Assembly: GCA_946479255.1 (NCBI GenBank)
Contig: CAMLFK010000018.1
Span: forward strand, 1 to 35,959
DNA from: an uncultured Oxalobacteraceae bacterium
Lineage (GTDB): Bacteria > Pseudomonadota > Gammaproteobacteria > Burkholderiales > Burkholderiaceae
Length of the DNA stretch: 35,959 nt
Direction of reading: 5' to 3'
Made by a program: the position numbers and the translations under genes. Every line of letters begins with the position of its first letter. Within the stretch, counting starts at the first letter, position 1. Below are positions 1 to 9,263 of the stretch, piece after piece. The notes beneath the pieces were generated by a model. It saw only the letters and a list, made by a program, of their open reading frames with translations, searched no databases and was not told the DNA's origin.

Positions 1-825
1 CGCCGAAGTCAGGCTCTTCACCTCTTCAGCCGATTCCTCCAGGATACTGGCCAGCGTCCCATCACCAATCACAAAGTCAATAGTGGCCGCTGCGGAACGG
101 GTAGTCGCACCCGGACGCGAATGCAGTGGCGAAGGAACGGGTGCCAAATCATTGGCCAGCATCAGCGTATCGCCCAAGGTTTCAGGTGGCAAGGCACGCA
201 TGCCAACCCACAAGGACTCAATCGCCGCCATCACCGCTGTGGGCACACCCAGCTTGGTCAGCACGCAGCGGCCGACGGCCATCTCGCCATGTTCGATCCA
301 CTCTTCCGGATCGCCATCGAGCAACCCAGGAAATTCCTCGGCGCGCGACAGCAGGTAAAACCCGCCGACCTCGTGCACGATGCCGGCGAACAGCGCGGTT
401 TCCGGATCAACATGCGCAACCCGCTTGGCAATGACTTGCGACAGCGCGGCCACGTGGGCCGAGTGCTGCCACAGCTGGTCAGCCATCTTGCGCAATTCAG
501 GGTTGGTAATTTTGCTGCCGAGCTGGCGCACGATCACGGCCGCCGCCAATGCATTGAGGGTACGAAAACCCACACGCTGCACGGCGTTCCGGACGTTGGT
601 GATTTCGTTGCCAGAACGGTTATAGGCGACCGAGTTGGCGATCGCCACCGTGCGCGCGGCCAGCAGCGGCTCGGCCTGTACCAGGCGTGCCGCCACATCC
701 GCGTGACAGTCGGGATCGTTCAACGCCCGCTGTAGTTTCAGCGTGGCATCGACATTGGTCGGAAAGGTGAGCTCGCCGCGTCCCGCTTGCGCAGCGATGT
801 TTTTGAAGGCGTCTAGTCTGTCCAT
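1..825 (-). CDS. HDOD domain protein (partial, 3' end outside window)
   Basis: An open minus-strand frame of 275 codons starts at ATG 825-823 and runs without a stop to base 1, so the C-terminus is missing. From about residue 15 to 210 it reads as an HDOD domain: an N-terminal segment on selecting the next state (LTFPTNVDATLKLQRALND), then RVGFRTLNALAAAVIVRQL, then HSAHVAALSQVIAKRV and GIVHEVGGFYLL. HDOD is the catalytically degenerate relative of HD phosphohydrolases; the usual HD metal pair is replaced here by HE. HDOD proteins are generally signalling or regulatory adaptors in proteobacteria, and nothing here identifies a partner. The 106-base gap upstream (826-931) is AT-rich and could hold its promoter (TTGCGA, 17 bases, TAGGAT on the minus strand, weak). 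The family call is firm; the function is unknown. Confidence 0.85.
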   Translation of the reverse strand, partial: MDRLDAFKNIAAQAGRGELTFPTNVDATLKLQRALNDPDCHADVAARLVQAEPLLAARTVAIANSVAYNRSGNEITNVRNAVQRVGFRTLNALAAAVIVRQLGSKITNPELRKMADQLWQHSAHVAALSQVIAKRVAHVDPETALFAGIVHEVGGFYLLSRAEEFPGLLDGDPEEWIEHGEMAVGRCVLTKLGVPTAVMAAIESLWVGMRALPPETLGDTLMLANDLAPVPSPLHSRPGATTRSAAATIDFVIGDGTLASILEESAEEVKSLTSA

Positions 826-931
826 CGGAAAATTGTATCCTATAAGTTCGTCAAGCTTGTCGCAAAACGTTCTGCAGGGCAATATATTTCTTTACAAATT
901 TCTCGACTTAAGTGTCTTCTGACGACAACGA

Positions 932-1213
932 TCAGCGTTCGCTGAAAATTGCGTCGCAGCCTTCCTGGGTGCCTTCGGTGTCCTGCAGCTCGTTGACCAG
1001 GCCCAGATCGTCCAGTTCCTCGACCGCGTTCATGAAGCTGTTGATCTTGGTGGCGCCGATCAGGCGATAGATTTCGCCGTCTTCATTGCGCACGCCGATC
1101 AGCATTTTTTCCTTGCGCACCTCATCCGGGGTTGCCTGGTTCAGCAGCAAGTTGCCGATGATGTGCTTGTCGAACTTCGCAGGCTTTTTACCTTCGAGCA
1201 GGGATGTTTTCAA
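932..1213 (-). CDS. Small orphan protein, translationally coupled to MarR
   Basis: A 93-residue protein that I do not recognise. The frame stays open further upstream, but I place the start at TTG 1213-1211. That codon overlaps the TGA stop of the MarR gene (1212-1210) in a TTGA arrangement, and a purine-rich AGGAAGA lies a few bases upstream. The product is acidic at its C-terminus and begins LKTSLLEGKKPAKFDKHI. It contains a segment resembling a small beta-alpha domain (EKMLIGVRNEDGEIYRLIG), then a helical, acidic tail with one Cys (EGTQEGCDAIFSER). It has no signal peptide or membrane segment. The 4-base overlap implies co-expression with the MarR regulator, so a modulator or partner role is possible but unproven. 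An internal ATG at the KEKM methionine would give a much shorter product and lacks the coupling. Confidence 0.6.
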   Translation of the reverse strand: MKTSLLEGKKPAKFDKHIIGNLLLNQATPDEVRKEKMLIGVRNEDGEIYRLIGATKINSFMNAVEELDDLGLVNELQDTEGTQEGCDAIFSER

Positions 1214-1677
1214 GATTCTTCCTTTTGTTGTGGTGAAGTGGGGGGCGGACTTGCATCGGCGATCAATTGCTTCAGCTTGAGCAAGGAGGCGTCGATTTCC
1301 TCGAAGTCGGCGTCGGTGAAGGGCGCGAACAGCTTTTTGCCCTGCGCCAACACTTTCGGAAACGCCTCGTTGAACACGGTCTCGCCCTCGGCGGTCAGTT
1401 TCACGAAAAAAGAGCGCTTGTCGCTGGTGCAACGGGCACGCGCCACCAGGCCTTTCTGTTCCAGCCGCTCGATCACGCCGGTCAAGGTGCCCTTGGTGAT
1501 CAGGGTACGCTCGCCCAGCTCCTTGTAGCTCATGCCCGGCGTGTTGCCGAGCGTGGCGATGATGTCGAACTGGGGATGCGTCAGGCCGCACTGGCGGACC
1601 GACTCGCCGGAAAAGCGTTCGAAGCCCTGCAGGCATTCCGCCAGCAAGCGCACACTTTTTAAGTAACGTTCCCCCAT
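1210..1677 (-). CDS. MarR-family transcriptional regulator
   Basis: A 155-residue winged-helix regulator starting MGERYLKSVRLL at ATG 1677. The DNA-binding core lies at about residues 35-105: LTHPQFDIIATLG, MSYKELGERTLITKGTLTGVIERLEQKGLV (helix-turn-helix and recognition helix), then the wing CTSDKRSFFVKLTAEG. Dimerisation helices flank it at both ends. The length fits MarR proteins (140-160 residues). An upstream in-frame ATG at 1746 would add 23 residues of low-complexity sequence that does not look like MarR, so I reject it. There is no convincing Shine-Dalgarno before 1677, but a perfect TATAAT ends seven bases upstream, which suggests a leaderless transcript. Such regulators commonly repress their own operon and respond to phenolic or oxidant ligands; the ligand here is unknown. 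The small protein downstream is coupled to it. Confidence 0.85.
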   Translation of the reverse strand: MGERYLKSVRLLAECLQGFERFSGESVRQCGLTHPQFDIIATLGNTPGMSYKELGERTLITKGTLTGVIERLEQKGLVARARCTSDKRSFFVKLTAEGETVFNEAFPKVLAQGKKLFAPFTDADFEEIDASLLKLKQLIADASPPPTSPQQKEES

Positions 1678-1683
1678 GGCGCA

Positions 1684-1689
1684 ATTATA
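1684..1689 (-). promoter_or_regulatory. Candidate -10 element of the MarR gene
   Basis: The minus strand reads TATAAT here. With normal spacing, transcription would begin at or within a base or two of the MarR start codon at 1677. I see no good -35 hexamer, so the promoter would be weak or activator-dependent. Confidence 0.4.
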
Positions 1690-1808
1690 GCCGCCGTGGC
1701 CGGCTTGGCCGGGTACTTCTGGGGCTCGGCCATGTCGAGTTCGCATTCTCCGGTATCATAAGTACCCGCTCGAAAATTATGCCCGCGTGAACACACAGCC
1801 GCCCGCCG

Positions 1809-2759
1809 ATGCCACTCGCTAAACTTGCACTTCTGGCGCAGGAGAGGCCGCTGCGCGTGTTGCTCATCAATGCGGGCGAACCGGACACGCTGACCTGGGC
1901 CGGCCTGTACCAGCCGCTGCGCCTGGCCGCCAAGGTGCTCGGCCCAGAACGCCTGCACGTCGACGTGCGCAGTCCCGATAAGTTCACCGCCGATGCCGCG
2001 CGCCACTGGCACGTCATCCTGCTGGTGGCCGACGAAGCCCAGGCCGCCTTAAAGCCGGCCAACAGCCGCGTGCTGATCGAGCGCTGCCGTGCCGCGCCCT
2101 GGTGGGGCGGAGTCGGCGCCGGCGTGCTGTGGCTGGCCGACGCGGGCGTGCTCAACGGCGTGCGCACGGCCCTGCCGTGGGCCTTGTATGCCGAGGTCGA
2201 CAGCGTGGCCGACCACGCCAACTTCACCCCCAATCTGTTCGAAGTCGACGACAACCGCCTCACCTGCTGCGGCGGTGGCGCCAGCATGGATTTTTCGCTG
2301 ACCCTGGTGGAGGCGATTTTCGGTTCCGGCGTGCAGGCGCAAATCAAGGAAACCTTGTGCGTCGACCGGGTGCGCGGCCGGGAAGAGCGCCAGCGGGTTG
2401 CCTTGCAGGCACGCTTCGGCGCCTTGCAGCCCAAGCTGACCGAGGCGGTCACCTTGATGGAGGCAAACATCGAAGAGCCGCTGTCCACCGACGACATCGC
2501 CAGCCTGGTCGGCATATCGCGCCGCCAGCTGGAGCGCCTGTTCAAGCAATACCTCGGCAGTCTGCCCTCGCGCTATTACCTCGAACTGCGTTTGCAGCGT
2601 TCGCGCCAGCTTTTGCTCGACACCCACTATTCCATCGTGCAAGTCGGGCTGATGTGCGGCTTTTCCAGCGGCTCGCATTTCTCGACGGCTTTTGGTGCTT
2701 TATTTGGCAACACTCCGCGGGAGGAGCGGCAACGCAAGCTGGCTGAGCCGAAGGGCTAG
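1809..2759 (+). CDS. argR: ArgR-type AraC/GlxA family regulator of arginine catabolism
   Basis: A 316-residue regulator with an N-terminal DJ-1/PfpI-like ligand domain (about residues 15-175) and a C-terminal AraC double helix-turn-helix (about 215-310). The second half closely resembles Pseudomonas aeruginosa ArgR as I remember it: PKLTEAVTLMEANIEEPL, then SRRQLERLFKQYLG, YYLELRLQRSRQLLL and GLMCGFSSGSHFS. In Pseudomonas, ArgR responds to arginine, activates the aru (AST) operon and also controls the NAD-glutamate dehydrogenase gene. Both target types lie directly downstream here. The gene precedes astC by 130 bases, which contain a match to the ArgR recognition pattern. The ATG at 1809 has no clear ribosome-binding site, so the start is less certain than the identity. 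It is not the unrelated ArgR of E. coli. Confidence 0.82.
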   Translation: MPLAKLALLAQERPLRVLLINAGEPDTLTWAGLYQPLRLAAKVLGPERLHVDVRSPDKFTADAARHWHVILLVADEAQAALKPANSRVLIERCRAAPWWGGVGAGVLWLADAGVLNGVRTALPWALYAEVDSVADHANFTPNLFEVDDNRLTCCGGGASMDFSLTLVEAIFGSGVQAQIKETLCVDRVRGREERQRVALQARFGALQPKLTEAVTLMEANIEEPLSTDDIASLVGISRRQLERLFKQYLGSLPSRYYLELRLQRSRQLLLDTHYSIVQVGLMCGFSSGSHFSTAFGALFGNTPREERQRKLAEPKG

Positions 2760-2787
2760 AACCCAACATGCAAAAAATGAAAATGTC

Positions 2788-2830
2788 TGTCGCGTATCTA
2801 AAAGAACTTCATTGCTATCTTTCCTATAAT
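2788..2830 (+). promoter_or_regulatory. astC promoter with ArgR-like half-site
   Basis: TGTCGC at 2788-2793 is followed by eight bases and AA at 2802-2803, which fits the Pseudomonas ArgR half-site pattern TGTCGC-N8-AA-N5. A perfect -10 TATAAT lies at 2825-2830. The -35 position (about 2802-2807, AAGAAC) is poor and is overlapped by the half-site, as expected at an activator-dependent promoter. A second, degenerate half-site could lie around 2812-2832. The match is seen in the sequence; ArgR use of it is inferred. Confidence 0.55.
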
Positions 2831-2889
2831 TGTTCAACGTCACCAGCTTGTCTGCTGGGCGCCCTACTAACATTGGATGAGGAAATGCC

Positions 2890-4143
2890 ATGAACGCTAA
2901 GCTTGATACGGGTGTCACCACGCGGCCTGTAACCCGGGATACCTTCGACGAGGTCCTGGTCCCTACCTATGCCCCAGCCGCGATGGTGCCCGTGCGCGCT
3001 TCCGGCCTGGACCTGTGGGATCAGAGTGGCAAGCATTACCTGGACTTCACTTCCGGTATCGCCGTGACCAGCCTCGGGCATTGCAATCCCGTCATCACCG
3101 ACGCGCTGACCCGTCAGCTCAATACCGTCTGGCACCTCGGCAACGGCTACACCAACGAGCCGGTGCTGCGCCTGGGCGCCGCCATGACCGAAGCGACTTT
3201 CGCCGACCGCGCCTTCTTCTGTAACTCGGGTGCGGAAGCCAATGAAGCGGCCCTCAAGCTGGCGCGCAAGTACGCCCACACCAAATTCGGCGCGCACAAG
3301 TCGCGCATCATTTCCTGCCTGTCGTCCTTCCACGGCCGCACGCTGTTCACCGTCTCGGTCGGCGGCCAGCCGAAGTACACCGAAGGCTTCGAGCCGCTGC
3401 CGCAAGAGATCAACCACATTCCGTACAACGACCTGGAAGCCGCGCGCGCCGCGATTACCGACGACGTATGTGCCGTGATCGTCGAGCCGATCCAGGGCGA
3501 AGGCGGCGTGATCCCGGGCGACCCGGCTTACCTGAAGGGCCTGCGCGAACTGTGCGACAAGACCGGCGCCCTGCTGATTTTCGACGAAGTGCAGTCCGGC
3601 GTCGGCCGCACCGGCACGCTGTACGCATACATGGACAAGGGCGTGACCCCGGACATCCTGACCAGCGCCAAGGCGCTCGGCAATGGCTACCCGATCGGCG
3701 CCATGCTGACCACCGAAGAAATCGCGATGGCCTTCCAGCCTGGCTCGCACGGCACCACCTACGGCGGCAATCCGCTGGCCGCCACCGTGGCGCTGAACGT
3801 GATCGAGACGATCAACCAGCCGGCTTTCCTGGCGCGCGTGAAGGAAGCTTCCAGCATCGTCTTCGCCAACCTGAAGAAGATCAGCGCCGACTACCCGCAG
3901 GTGTTCGGTGAAGCGCGCGGCACGGGCCTGTTGATCGGCCTGCCGGTCATCGGCGCATTCGCCGGCCGCGCCAAGGACATCACCAAGGCCGCCGAATCGC
4001 TCGGCCTGATGCTCCTGATCGCCGGCCCGGACGTGGTGCGCTTTGCACCGGCGCTGATCGTGACCGACGCGCAGATCGCCGAAGCCGACCGCATCCTGCG
4101 CGCCGCCATCGACAGCGTGCTCGATACCGCGACGGCGAAGTAA
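2890..4143 (+). CDS. astC: Succinylornithine/acetylornithine transaminase
   Basis: A 417-residue class III PLP aminotransferase. In the AST pathway it converts N2-succinylornithine plus 2-oxoglutarate to N-succinylglutamate semialdehyde plus glutamate in the cytoplasm. Family marks include the cofactor phosphate loop NSGAEANEAALKLARKY, the SFHGRTLFTVSVGG segment, the LIFDEVQSGVGRTG motif with the Asp that contacts the PLP nitrogen, and the Schiff-base lysine K261 in TSAKALGNGYP. The ribosome site GAGGAAA (2879-2885) supports the ATG at 2890. Sequence alone cannot separate the biosynthetic ArgD from AstC/AruC. The position at the head of aruF-aruG-astD-astB-astE, downstream of an ArgR-like regulator, makes the catabolic role likely. 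Such enzymes often accept both substrates. Confidence 0.92.
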   Translation: MNAKLDTGVTTRPVTRDTFDEVLVPTYAPAAMVPVRASGLDLWDQSGKHYLDFTSGIAVTSLGHCNPVITDALTRQLNTVWHLGNGYTNEPVLRLGAAMTEATFADRAFFCNSGAEANEAALKLARKYAHTKFGAHKSRIISCLSSFHGRTLFTVSVGGQPKYTEGFEPLPQEINHIPYNDLEAARAAITDDVCAVIVEPIQGEGGVIPGDPAYLKGLRELCDKTGALLIFDEVQSGVGRTGTLYAYMDKGVTPDILTSAKALGNGYPIGAMLTTEEIAMAFQPGSHGTTYGGNPLAATVALNVIETINQPAFLARVKEASSIVFANLKKISADYPQVFGEARGTGLLIGLPVIGAFAGRAKDITKAAESLGLMLLIAGPDVVRFAPALIVTDAQIAEADRILRAAIDSVLDTATAK

Positions 4144-4242
4144 TCCGCAGAATAATCCGCAAAGCAGTCACCCCGGCGCGTGGCCATTCACCGGCCGCGC
4201 GCCACCCGCGCCACGTCCAGTAACGCCCATCAGGGAGCTTAC

Positions 4243-5274
4243 ATGTTTGTTGTTCGTCCGGCCGCACTCACGGATATCGATGCGCTCGAAGCGATGGCGC
4301 AAGAGTCCATGCCAGGCGTGCATACCTTGCCCCGCACCCGTGAAAAGATCGCAGCTTCGGTGGAACGCTCGATCGCTTCCTTCGCCGCCCACGTCGATAT
4401 CCCGAGCGAAGAATCCTACCTGTTCGTGCTGCAGCAGCGCGCCACCGGCCATATCGTCGGCACCGCCGCGATCCACGCCTCGGCGGGTTCCAATGGCACC
4501 TATTTCTCGTTCCGTAACGACGTGATCCAGCAGGTTTCGCGCGACCTGAACATCAGCCACAGCGTGCATGCCCTGACCCTGTGTTCGGAACTGACCGCGT
4601 ATTCCCAGCTGTCCGGCTTCCACGTGACCAACCGCAGCAGTCCGGGCCTGGAAGCGGCGCTGCTGTCCCGCGCGCGCCTGCTGTTCGCCGTGCTGGCGCC
4701 GCACCGCTTCGGCGACCGCTTCTTCGTGCCGCTGGCCGGCGTGACCGACAAGAACGGCTATTCGCCGTTCTGGGAAGCGCTGGGCCGCAAGTTCTTCAAG
4801 ATGGATTTCCTCGATGCAGAACGGATCATCGGCGGGGCGCGTAACCGCACGCTGATCGTCGAGCTGATGCCGCACTATCCGGTGTATGTGCCGCTGCTGC
4901 CGGGCGACGCCCAGGCGGTCATGGGGCAGATCCATGCCGGCGGCGAGCTGGCTTTCAAGCTGCTCACCGAAGAAGGCTTCGAGGCCGACGATTACATCGA
5001 TATCTTCGACGGCGGGCCGATCCTGCAAGCCCACAAGAACACCTTGCGCACCTTCAGCGCGTCGATGGTGCGCACCGTGGAGGATGCCGAGCCGGGGCGC
5101 TCGGCCGACCTGATGGTCAACTATGCGGTCGCCGCCAGCAACGAGCAGGATTTCCGCGCCATCACCGTGGCTTGCCCCGCCGTCGAGTCGCTTGACACGG
5201 TCAGCCTGCCGCAGGACGCGCAGGCTGCGCTGATGGTGGCACCCGGCGACAGCGTCATCTGCGTCCGTATTTAA
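4243..5274 (+). CDS. aruF: Arginine N-succinyltransferase, alpha subunit
   Basis: A 343-residue protein of the AstA family that transfers succinyl from succinyl-CoA to the alpha-amino group of arginine (or ornithine), the committing step of the AST route. Its N-terminus MFVVRPAALTDIDALEAMA and the segment GLGRKFFKMDF-like (LGRKFFKMDFLDAERIIG) are typical of the family. An upstream in-frame start at 4180 would add 21 residues; I prefer ATG 4243 because the family begins at the FVVRPA strand and AGGGAGC lies upstream. It is followed by a paralogous beta subunit, so this organism uses the two-subunit Pseudomonas/Burkholderia form instead of the single E. coli AstA. A gap of 99 bases separates it from astC. 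Confidence 0.93.
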   Translation: MFVVRPAALTDIDALEAMAQESMPGVHTLPRTREKIAASVERSIASFAAHVDIPSEESYLFVLQQRATGHIVGTAAIHASAGSNGTYFSFRNDVIQQVSRDLNISHSVHALTLCSELTAYSQLSGFHVTNRSSPGLEAALLSRARLLFAVLAPHRFGDRFFVPLAGVTDKNGYSPFWEALGRKFFKMDFLDAERIIGGARNRTLIVELMPHYPVYVPLLPGDAQAVMGQIHAGGELAFKLLTEEGFEADDYIDIFDGGPILQAHKNTLRTFSASMVRTVEDAEPGRSADLMVNYAVAASNEQDFRAITVACPAVESLDTVSLPQDAQAALMVAPGDSVICVRI

Positions 5275-5294
5275 CTCCAAGAGGTAATGGCACC

Positions 5295-6329
5295 ATGCTA
5301 GTTGTACGCGCAATCAAAGCCTCCGACCTCGACGCACTGCTCGAACTGGCGACCCAGGTCGGCAGCGGCATGACGACCCTGAAACCCGACCGCAAGATGC
5401 TCGGCCATCGGGTCGAGGTGGCGGTCGCCTCTTTCGCCCAGACCATCCCGCCCGAGCAGCGCGACTATATGTTCGTCATGGAGGACATCTCCTGCGGCCG
5501 CCTGGCCGGCGTGTGCGCCATCAAGGGCGCGGTCGGCCTGGACGAACCCTTTTATAACTACCGCATCGGCACGCTCGTGCATTCGAGCCATGAGCTCAAC
5601 ATCTTCACGCGCATGGACACGCTGTACCTGTCGAACGACCTGACCGGCGCCACCGAACTGTGCTCGCTGTTCCTGCACGCGGATTACCGCACCGGGAACA
5701 ACGGCAAGTGGCTGTCCAAGAGCCGCTTCCTGTTCATCGCCCAGTTCCCGGAGCTGTTCACCGAAAAGCTGATCGCCGAAATGCGCGGCTACCAGGCCGA
5801 GGATGGCCGCTCGCCTTTCTATGAGGGCCTGGGCCGCCACTTCTTCAAGATGGACTTCAACCATGTGGACCACCTGACGGCGCTCGGCAAAAAGTCCTTC
5901 ATCGCCGAACTGATGCCGCGCCAGCCGATGTATGTGGCTTACCTGCCGGAAGACGCCCAGCAGGTCATCGGCAAAGTACACGATTCGACCGCGCCGGCGC
6001 GCCGCCTGCTGGAGCAGGAAGGCATGCACTTCGAAGGCTACATCGATATTTTCGATGCCGGCCCGGTGCTGCAGGCGCGCGTGTCGGAACTGCGCGCCAT
6101 GCGCGACAGCGCGCTGCTGACCGTGGAACCGGGCGAGGAAGGCGAGGACGCCGAACCACTGCTGGTATCGAACACCGACATGAGCGACTTCCGCATGATC
6201 GTCGCCAACGCCGCTCCTGGCGGCGGAAAACTGAGCCTCACGAAGGCGCAGATGAAGCTATTGAATTGCTCCAGCGGCGACACCATTCGCACGCTGCCAT
6301 TAAGCGTAAGGAAAACGCCCCATGCCTAA
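5295..6329 (+). CDS. aruG: Arginine N-succinyltransferase, beta subunit
   Basis: A 344-residue paralogue of the preceding subunit, starting MLVVRAIKASDLDALLELA. It shares the EGLGRHFFKMDFNHVDHL and AELMPRQPMYVAYLPEDAQ segments with AruF and carries the same C-terminal EGYIDIFDAGPVLQ block. In Pseudomonas, AruF and AruG form the heteromeric enzyme. The start has a good ribosome site (AAGAGGTAA just upstream), 20 bases after the aruF stop. Its last eight bases overlap the start of astD, which indicates tight co-translation. AruF/AruG pairs descend from a duplication; I cannot tell from sequence which subunit carries more of the catalytic role. Confidence 0.93.
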   Translation: MLVVRAIKASDLDALLELATQVGSGMTTLKPDRKMLGHRVEVAVASFAQTIPPEQRDYMFVMEDISCGRLAGVCAIKGAVGLDEPFYNYRIGTLVHSSHELNIFTRMDTLYLSNDLTGATELCSLFLHADYRTGNNGKWLSKSRFLFIAQFPELFTEKLIAEMRGYQAEDGRSPFYEGLGRHFFKMDFNHVDHLTALGKKSFIAELMPRQPMYVAYLPEDAQQVIGKVHDSTAPARRLLEQEGMHFEGYIDIFDAGPVLQARVSELRAMRDSALLTVEPGEEGEDAEPLLVSNTDMSDFRMIVANAAPGGGKLSLTKAQMKLLNCSSGDTIRTLPLSVRKTPHA

Positions 6330-7791
6330 CCTCAGTAACTACATCAACGGCAGCTGGCTGCCCGGCAGCGGCCCTGAACTGGCCACCATCGATCCGTCCA
6401 CCGGCCGCCAGACCTGGACCAGCAAGGAATCGACCGCGGACGACGTGGCGCAGGCCGTCAACGCCGCGCGCGCTGCCTTCGAACCGTGGGCTTCAAAATC
6501 GATCGATGAGCGCATCGCCGTGTGCACGCGCTTTCGCGACCTGCTGAAGGAAAACGCCGAAGAGCTGGCCCAGACCATTGCCGAGGAAGTCGGCAAACCG
6601 CTGTGGGAAGCGCGCCTTGAGGTGGCCACCATGGCCAACAAGGTCGACATCTCGGTGCAGGCTTACGGCGCGCGCACCGGCGACGTGGCGGCCAAGGTTG
6701 CGGACGGCAATGCCGTGCTGCGCCACCGCCCGCACGGCGTGTTCGGCGTATTCGGCCCGTATAACTTCCCCGGCCACCTGCCCAACGGCCATATCGTGCC
6801 GGCGCTGATCGCCGGGAACACCCTGGTGTTCAAGCCCAGCGAATACGCGCCGCGCACCGCCGTCAAGACCGTGCAGCTGTGGGAAAAAGCCGGCTTGCCG
6901 GCCGGGGTGATCAACCTCGTCAACGGCGGGCGCAATACCGGCGTGGCGCTGGGCCAGAACGCGGGCCTGGACGGCGTGCTGTTTACCGGCAGCTGCCAGA
7001 CCGGCGTGGCGCTGCACAAGCAGTTCGGCGGCCAGCCGGGCAAGATGCTGGCGCTGGAAATGGGCGGGAACAATCCGCTGGTGGTATGGGACGTCAAGGA
7101 CATCGACGCGGCCGTGCACCACACCGTGATGTCGGCCTTTATCTCGGCCGGCCAGCGCTGCACCTGCGCGCGCCGCCTGGTGGTGCAGGATAGCGCGGAA
7201 GGCGAGGCCTTCATCCGCCGCCTGGTCGACGTTGCCTCGCGCCTGTCGGTCGGCCCGTCCAACGCCGATCCGCAGCCCTTCATGGGGCCGGTAGTGTCCA
7301 GCGCGGTGGCGCGCATGCTGGTGCAGGCCCAGGCCGACATGGCCGCCAAGGGAGGCACCGTGCTGCTGCAAATGACCCAGCTTGACCCCAACGCCGGCTT
7401 CGTCACCGCCGGCATCGTCGACGTGACCAATGCCAGCGGCATTCCGGACGAAGAGTGGTTCGGCCCATTGCTGCAGGTCGTGCGCGTGAAGGACTTCGAC
7501 AGCGCAGTGAAGGTGGCCAACGCGACCGAGTTCGGCCTGGCCGCGGCGCTGCTGTCCAACGACGAGGCGCTATGGAAGCGCTTTAATGTGCAGGCGCGGG
7601 CAGGCATCGTTAACTGGAACCGCCCGACCACGGGCGCGGCCAGCACGGCGCCGTTCGGCGGCGTCGGCAAGTCGGGCAACCACCGCCCGAGCGCCTACTA
7701 CGCTGCAGACTACTGCGCCTATCCGGTCGCATCGATCGAGACGGCCGAGCTGGAAATGCCGGCCAAGCTGTCGCCCGGCCTGACGTTCTGA
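6322..7791 (+). CDS. astD: N-succinylglutamate semialdehyde dehydrogenase
   Basis: A 489-residue NAD(P)-dependent aldehyde dehydrogenase that oxidises N-succinylglutamate 5-semialdehyde to N-succinylglutamate. ALDH landmarks are all present: [16 protein letters not shown], the nucleotide-binding [15 protein letters not shown], the general base E246 in [10 protein letters not shown], and the nucleophile C280 in [12 protein letters not shown]. The C-terminal [19 protein letters not shown] is the AstD version of the oxygenase-like ALDH tail. The length matches AstD (about 490). It overlaps aruG by eight bases and is followed by astB after seven bases, so it lies inside the operon. Confidence 0.95.
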   Translation: MPNLSNYINGSWLPGSGPELATIDPSTGRQTWTSKESTADDVAQAVNAARAAFEPWASKSIDERIAVCTRFRDLLKENAEELAQTIAEEVGKPLWEARLEVATMANKVDISVQAYGARTGDVAAKVADGNAVLRHRPHGVFGVFGPYNFPGHLPNGHIVPALIAGNTLVFKPSEYAPRTAVKTVQLWEKAGLPAGVINLVNGGRNTGVALGQNAGLDGVLFTGSCQTGVALHKQFGGQPGKMLALEMGGNNPLVVWDVKDIDAAVHHTVMSAFISAGQRCTCARRLVVQDSAEGEAFIRRLVDVASRLSVGPSNADPQPFMGPVVSSAVARMLVQAQADMAAKGGTVLLQMTQLDPNAGFVTAGIVDVTNASGIPDEEWFGPLLQVVRVKDFDSAVKVANATEFGLAAALLSNDEALWKRFNVQARAGIVNWNRPTTGAASTAPFGGVGKSGNHRPSAYYAADYCAYPVASIETAELEMPAKLSPGLTF

Positions 7792-7798
7792 GAAAGCG

Positions 7799-9148
7799 AT
7801 GACGATGATTGAGGCGCGTGAATTCAACTTCGACGGCCTGGTCGGCCCCAGCCACAATTACGCCGGGCTCTCGTTCGGCAACGTGGCGTCGTTCAATAAC
7901 GTCAAGAGCGCATCGAATCCGCGCCAGGCCGCCTTGCAGGGCCTGGCCAAGATGCGTGCGCTGGCCATGCGCGGCTTTGCCCAGGCATTGCTGCCGCCGC
8001 CGGTGCGGCCCGACCTGCGCCTGCTGCGCAGCATCGGATTCGGCGGTGCCGACGCCGACGTGCTGGCGCGCGCTTACCGCGAAGCGCCGGTGATCCTGGC
8101 CTGCGCCTATTCGGCTTCGCCCATGTGGACCGCCAACGCGGCCACGGTCAGCGCATCAAGCGACACCATCGACGGCCGGGTGCACTTCACCCCCGCCAAC
8201 CTGAACAACAAGCTGCACCGCGCCGGCGAACATCGGCAGGCGGCGCGCAGCCTGCGCGCGATCTTTGGCGACCCGCGCCACTTCGCCGTGCACGACGCGC
8301 TGCCGTCCACCCCGGCCTTCGGCGACGAGGGCGCGGCCAACCACACCCGCCTCTGCGCCCGCCATGGCGGCCCCGGTGTGGAACTGTTTGTGTATGGCCG
8401 GGTCGAGTTCGATCCTTCCGCACGCGCGCCGAAGAAGTACCCGGCACGCCAGACCCTGGAAGCCTCGCAGGCGGTCGCGCGCCTGCATGGACTATCCGCC
8501 GCGCGCACCGTGTTCGCCTCGCAAAATCCCAACGTGATCGACCAGGGTGTATTCCACAATGACGTGATCGCGGTCGGTAACGGCAATGTGCTGTTCTATC
8601 ACGAGCAGGCCTTTGACGACGAAGCGGGGCTGTTGAACCAGCTGCGCCCGGCCATGGCCGACGCAGGAGCTGAACTGATTCCGGTGCGCGTGGATACGCA
8701 GGTGGTGGCGGTGACGGATGCGGTATCGAGCTACCTGTTCAACAGCCAGCTGCTGACCAAGCCGGATGGCGCGATGGCGCTGGTGGTGCCGCACGAATGC
8801 CGCGAGAACCAGGCGGTGGCTCGCTACCTGGAACGGCTGATCGCCAGCGGCGGGCCGATCGACGAACTGATTGAGTTCGACCTGCGCCAGAGCATGCGCA
8901 ACGGCGGCGGACCGGCATGCCTGCGCCTGCGGGTGGCGCTCACGGGAGCCGAGGCTGCGGCCATGCACCAGGGCGTGATCATGACCGAGCCGCTGTATGC
9001 GGCGCTGGTGGCGTGGGTGGAAAAATACTACCGCGACCACCTGGAACCGAAAGACCTGGCCGACCCCCAGCTGGCAATCGAGTGCATGGCGGCCTGCGAA
9101 GAACTGACAAGAATTTTGAATCTGCCGGGGCTATATGATTTAAGCTAG
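7799..9148 (+). CDS. astB: N-succinylarginine dihydrolase
   Basis: A 449-residue enzyme of the guanidine-group-modifying superfamily. It hydrolyses N2-succinylarginine to N2-succinylornithine, two ammonia and CO2. The N-terminus [21 protein letters not shown] is diagnostic of AstB. The catalytic His is H253 in [11 protein letters not shown] and the nucleophile is C374 in [11 protein letters not shown], counted from ATG 7799. An ATG two codons downstream (7805) is an equally possible start. The gene follows astD closely and is separated from gdhB by 115 bases. It releases the pathway's nitrogen, and the neighbouring dehydrogenase would release more. Confidence 0.95.
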   Translation: MTMIEAREFNFDGLVGPSHNYAGLSFGNVASFNNVKSASNPRQAALQGLAKMRALAMRGFAQALLPPPVRPDLRLLRSIGFGGADADVLARAYREAPVILACAYSASPMWTANAATVSASSDTIDGRVHFTPANLNNKLHRAGEHRQAARSLRAIFGDPRHFAVHDALPSTPAFGDEGAANHTRLCARHGGPGVELFVYGRVEFDPSARAPKKYPARQTLEASQAVARLHGLSAARTVFASQNPNVIDQGVFHNDVIAVGNGNVLFYHEQAFDDEAGLLNQLRPAMADAGAELIPVRVDTQVVAVTDAVSSYLFNSQLLTKPDGAMALVVPHECRENQAVARYLERLIASGGPIDELIEFDLRQSMRNGGGPACLRLRVALTGAEAAAMHQGVIMTEPLYAALVAWVEKYYRDHLEPKDLADPQLAIECMAACEELTRILNLPGLYDLS

Positions 9149-9263
9149 ACCCGCGCTTCCGTTTCCATTTTGGGTGGGACAACGCCGCCCCTAAGCATTC
9201 GCGGGCGCACCGCCACAAGCGGAGCAGCTCCCGATGTAACACCAACAGCATTGGAGAAGCAAG

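Noticed and set aside
932..1684. A 250-codon version of the small orphan protein, reaching back through the MarR gene
   Set aside because: The upstream part is an out-of-frame read of MarR. The TTG at 1213 with AGGAAGA upstream gives a better start.
4168..5313. A 381-codon minus-strand frame across aruF
   Set aside because: A shadow of aruF; composition is His/Arg/Gln-rich with no domain.
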